This document shows positions 43,511 through 45,552 of a stretch of DNA of 45,552 nucleotides, one piece after another (position 1 is the stretch's first letter; each line of letters starts with the position of its first letter). The stretch is taken from assembly GCA_035717485.1 (NCBI GenBank), contig DASTIQ010000087.1, positions 1 to 45,552 on the forward strand, written 5' to 3'. Under the pieces are notes generated by a model. It was not told the origin of the DNA. It saw only the letters and a list, made by a program, of their open reading frames with translations, and did no database searches. The translations under genes and the position numbers were made by a program. Source of the DNA: Thermoanaerobaculia bacterium. Lineage in GTDB: Bacteria > Acidobacteriota > Thermoanaerobaculia > UBA5066 > DATFVB01.

Positions 43511-45552
43511 GCGAGCCGTACGCCGATCCGCTTCGCGCCGAGCACCAGCGGGCGCTCCTGCCGCTCGCCGCGGTCGCTCCGGCGGCCCTGCCCTGGACGG
43601 GCGCCGCCTCCTACGCCGCCCTCGCGGTCTACGAAGCGCTCCTGGCGGCGGTCTGGATCCGCGCGCGCCGCGGCCGGCCGCTCTCGATCTCGAACGCGGC
43701 CTTGAACGTGCTCGCGCTCGCCTACGTCGCGTGGTTCTTCCTCGCGGCGCGCGCGCTCCACGCGGGGCTCGTGCGGACCGCGTCGAATCTCCTCCTGTTC
43801 ACCGCCGCCGCCAAGCTCGTCTCGATGAAGAACCGCCGGGAGGAGAACCTGACGCTCCTCCTCTGCTTCTTCCTCGCGCTCGATTCCGCGTCGACGTCGA
43901 CGCACGTTCTCTCCCTGGTTTTCCTCGCGATCCTCGGCGTCGTGGGGTTCCGGACTCTCGCCCGGATCTCCGTGCTCGCGGACTTCGACCGGGCGCCTCC
44001 CGCAGGAGCGCTCGGCCGCGTCCCGAGCTGGGGAATCGCATCGGCGTCCGTCGCCGCGACGGCGATCGTCGCGGTGCCGCTCTTCATGGCCTTCCCGCGA
44101 CTCCAGAGCCCGTTCGCGGTCGCGCCGTTTCCGAAACAGTCGGTCGACGGCTCCTTCTTCACGTCGGACCGCGTCGACCTCGAGACGTTCTCCTCGACCA
44201 AGCACAGCGACCGGATCCTGCTTCGCGTCCAGATTCCGGAGGGCGAGCTCCCGGACGCGCTGCGGCTCCGGGAGGCGACCTTCAACCGCTATCTCCACGG
44301 CCACTGGATCCGCGAGGGGATGGTGTCGTCCCGCCTCCGGGAGAGCGCCGACGGCAGGATCGAGATTCCGCCGCAGTACGCGACGGCGGTTCCGGCGCCT
44401 CGGCCCCGTCCCGAGCGGAAGATCTCCGTCGAGACCTCTTCCTTCACCCCCGGCTTCCTCTTCGTTCCGTACGGGACCCGGGCGATCACGGCCGGAGGCA
44501 CGCCGCTTTCGATCGCCTCCGACGCGACGATCGCGTACTCGGGTCCGCCGAGCGACCGGGGCTATTCCGCCGAATACACGCTCCAGACCGACGGCGCGGG
44601 GCCGGGGCGGACTTCCGTGCCTCCGCACGACGTCCCGCCCGAGGTCGCGAGCCTCGCCCGCCGGATCGTCGCCGGGGCCGCGACTCCGGAGGAGAAGGCG
44701 CGGCGTCTCCTCGCCTACCTCGGGAGGGGATTCACGTACCGCGTCGACGTCCCGGAGGCGGTCGGCGACCCCGTGGTCGATTTCCTGACGCGCACGCGGG
44801 CCGGGCACTGCGAGTACTTCGCGAGCGCGCTCGCCCTCATGATGCGCGCCGCGGGAATTCCGGCCCGGCTGGCGACCGGGTCGCTCGGGGGCGAGATGGG
44901 GCCGCTCACCTCCGAGATCCTCGTTCGCGGCGGGAACCTCCACGCGTGGGTGGAGGCGAGTCTCGACGGCGAGACCTTCCGTATGTTCGATCCCACGCCG
45001 GCCGAGGGGCGCCCGCGAATCGTCTCGGTTTCGCTGTGGCGCCGGATCGCGGAGATCGGAAACGAGATCGAGTTCTTCTACGACCGGAACATCCTCGGCT
45101 TCAGCACGCTCGAGCAGGTCCAGCTCGTCGAGGCCGCCCGCCAGGCTTTCGCCGGCCTCGAGAGGGCGGGCGCGCGCGTCGGCGCCGTCGCCCGCGAGTG
45201 GCGGGGACGGGCCGCGGCGATCGCCGGCCTCCTGCTCCTGGCGGCGGCCGCGGCGGCTCTGGCGAGGAGGAGACGCCGGGTCCCGCCCGCGACCCGCGCG
45301 TACCTGCGCCTGCGCCGCCTGCATGCGAGGCGGATCGGGCCGCTCCCCGATTCCGCGCCCTCCGGCGCCGTGATCCGCGGTTTCGCCCGGGCCGGACGGG
45401 AAGCGGGTGTCGCGGCGAGGAAAGTCGTGGAGATCTACCGGGCGGAGGCGTTCGGGGGAGCGACCGCCGATCCGGAAACCCTCCGCGAAATCCGCCGGCT
45501 CGTCCGCGCCCTGCGGAAGACGGCCGCGGCGGCGGCGGTCCTCCTCGCGCTC
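43507..45552 (+). CDS. TgpA-like membrane transglutaminase (partial at 3' end)
   Basis: 682 codons are present and the frame is open at the window edge. The N-terminal part (to about residue 200) has several membrane helices (ALNVLALAYVAWFFLAARAL, LTLLLCFFLAL, VLSLVFLAILGVVGF, TAIVAVPLFMAFP) as in DUF3488/TgpA proteins. A periplasmic transglutaminase-like domain follows with C435 (RAGHCEYFAS), H479 (NLHAWVEA) and D495 (MFDPTPAEG), a complete catalytic triad. A last membrane helix near residue 580 (AAAIAGLLLLAAAAAAL) precedes a basic cytoplasmic tail. The role may be cross-linking or cleavage in the envelope; the substrate is unknown. The ATG overlaps the DUF58 stop. Confidence 0.92.
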   Translation, partial: MSEPYADPLRAEHQRALLPLAAVAPAALPWTGAASYAALAVYEALLAAVWIRARRGRPLSISNAALNVLALAYVAWFFLAARALHAGLVRTASNLLLFTAAAKLVSMKNRREENLTLLLCFFLALDSASTSTHVLSLVFLAILGVVGFRTLARISVLADFDRAPPAGALGRVPSWGIASASVAATAIVAVPLFMAFPRLQSPFAVAPFPKQSVDGSFFTSDRVDLETFSSTKHSDRILLRVQIPEGELPDALRLREATFNRYLHGHWIREGMVSSRLRESADGRIEIPPQYATAVPAPRPRPERKISVETSSFTPGFLFVPYGTRAITAGGTPLSIASDATIAYSGPPSDRGYSAEYTLQTDGAGPGRTSVPPHDVPPEVASLARRIVAGAATPEEKARRLLAYLGRGFTYRVDVPEAVGDPVVDFLTRTRAGHCEYFASALALMMRAAGIPARLATGSLGGEMGPLTSEILVRGGNLHAWVEASLDGETFRMFDPTPAEGRPRIVSVSLWRRIAEIGNEIEFFYDRNILGFSTLEQVQLVEAARQAFAGLERAGARVGAVAREWRGRAAAIAGLLLLAAAAAALARRRRRVPPATRAYLRLRRLHARRIGPLPDSAPSGAVIRGFARAGREAGVAARKVVEIYRAEAFGGATADPETLREIRRLVRALRKTAAAAAVLLAL

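Overview
The window is a GC-rich chromosomal segment with 39 genes supported by the sequence, two of them cut by the window edges. I see no rRNA, tRNA, CRISPR array, insertion sequence, phage gene or plasmid gene. The organism is very probably a Gram-negative (diderm) bacterium of the Acidobacteriota or a close relative. KDO synthesis genes, a LolA-like chaperone and a beta-barrel protein show an outer membrane. The MacB/FtsX-type permease with no ATPase is of the duplicated orphan type that is abundant in Acidobacteriota. The taxon is inferred from gene content only.

Layout. 1-2883: start of a secreted hydrolase (-), a membrane GT-C/TPR protein (+), and a DUF2062 protein (-). 2332-6699 (-): a tight hsp20-lon-thiL-DUF2062 operon with 1-4 bp overlaps. 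6893-8502 (-): nrdR and a flippase-like membrane protein, divergent from a secreted three-repeat protein (8612-10246, +). 10571-11605 (-): tatC and tatA, divergent from a C-terminal processing protease (11754-13367, +). 13492-17258 (-): a TrkA-type channel with an odd pore, an M19 dipeptidase, kdsC and kdsD. 17425-22240 (-): a 60-residue gene, a reprolysin-like metalloprotease with SLH-like repeats, kdsA and pyrG. 22343-28596 (+): a sugar-binding-like secreted protein, a Tat-type M19 paralogue with lost metal ligands, an amidohydrolase with an extra N-terminal domain, and the orphan permease. 28616-38991 (-): a small TPR protein, polyprenyl diphosphate synthase, yajQ, lolA-like, purH, an unknown secreted protein, a saccharopine-dehydrogenase-like oxidoreductase, a 929-residue three-part outer-membrane protein, and recA with a clear terminator. 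39128-45552 (+): pgpA, murB, a mannose-1-phosphate guanylyltransferase, a MoxR ATPase, a DUF58 protein and a TgpA-like transglutaminase, joined almost throughout by 4-bp stop/start overlaps.

Functional theme. Much of the window serves the envelope: KDO for LPS, Tat export, lipoprotein transport, peptidoglycan precursor, phospholipid and GDP-mannose synthesis, periplasmic proteolysis and a MoxR-DUF58-transglutaminase module. Housekeeping genes (lon, recA, pyrG, purH, nrdR, thiL) lie between these.

Most notable pattern. Eight genes that begin transcription units have a TANNNT hexamer (mostly TAGA[A/C/T]T) ending 6-9 nt before the start codon and no Shine-Dalgarno sequence. This is the signature of leaderless transcripts. 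Other genes have AGGAG-type sites, and some of these have separate TTGACG promoters. The organism therefore appears to use two initiation modes side by side. Other points of interest are the 929-residue outer-membrane protein, the TPLGHG channel filter, the altered M19 site, a palindrome set exactly inside a promoter spacer, and short repeats between or inside gene starts.
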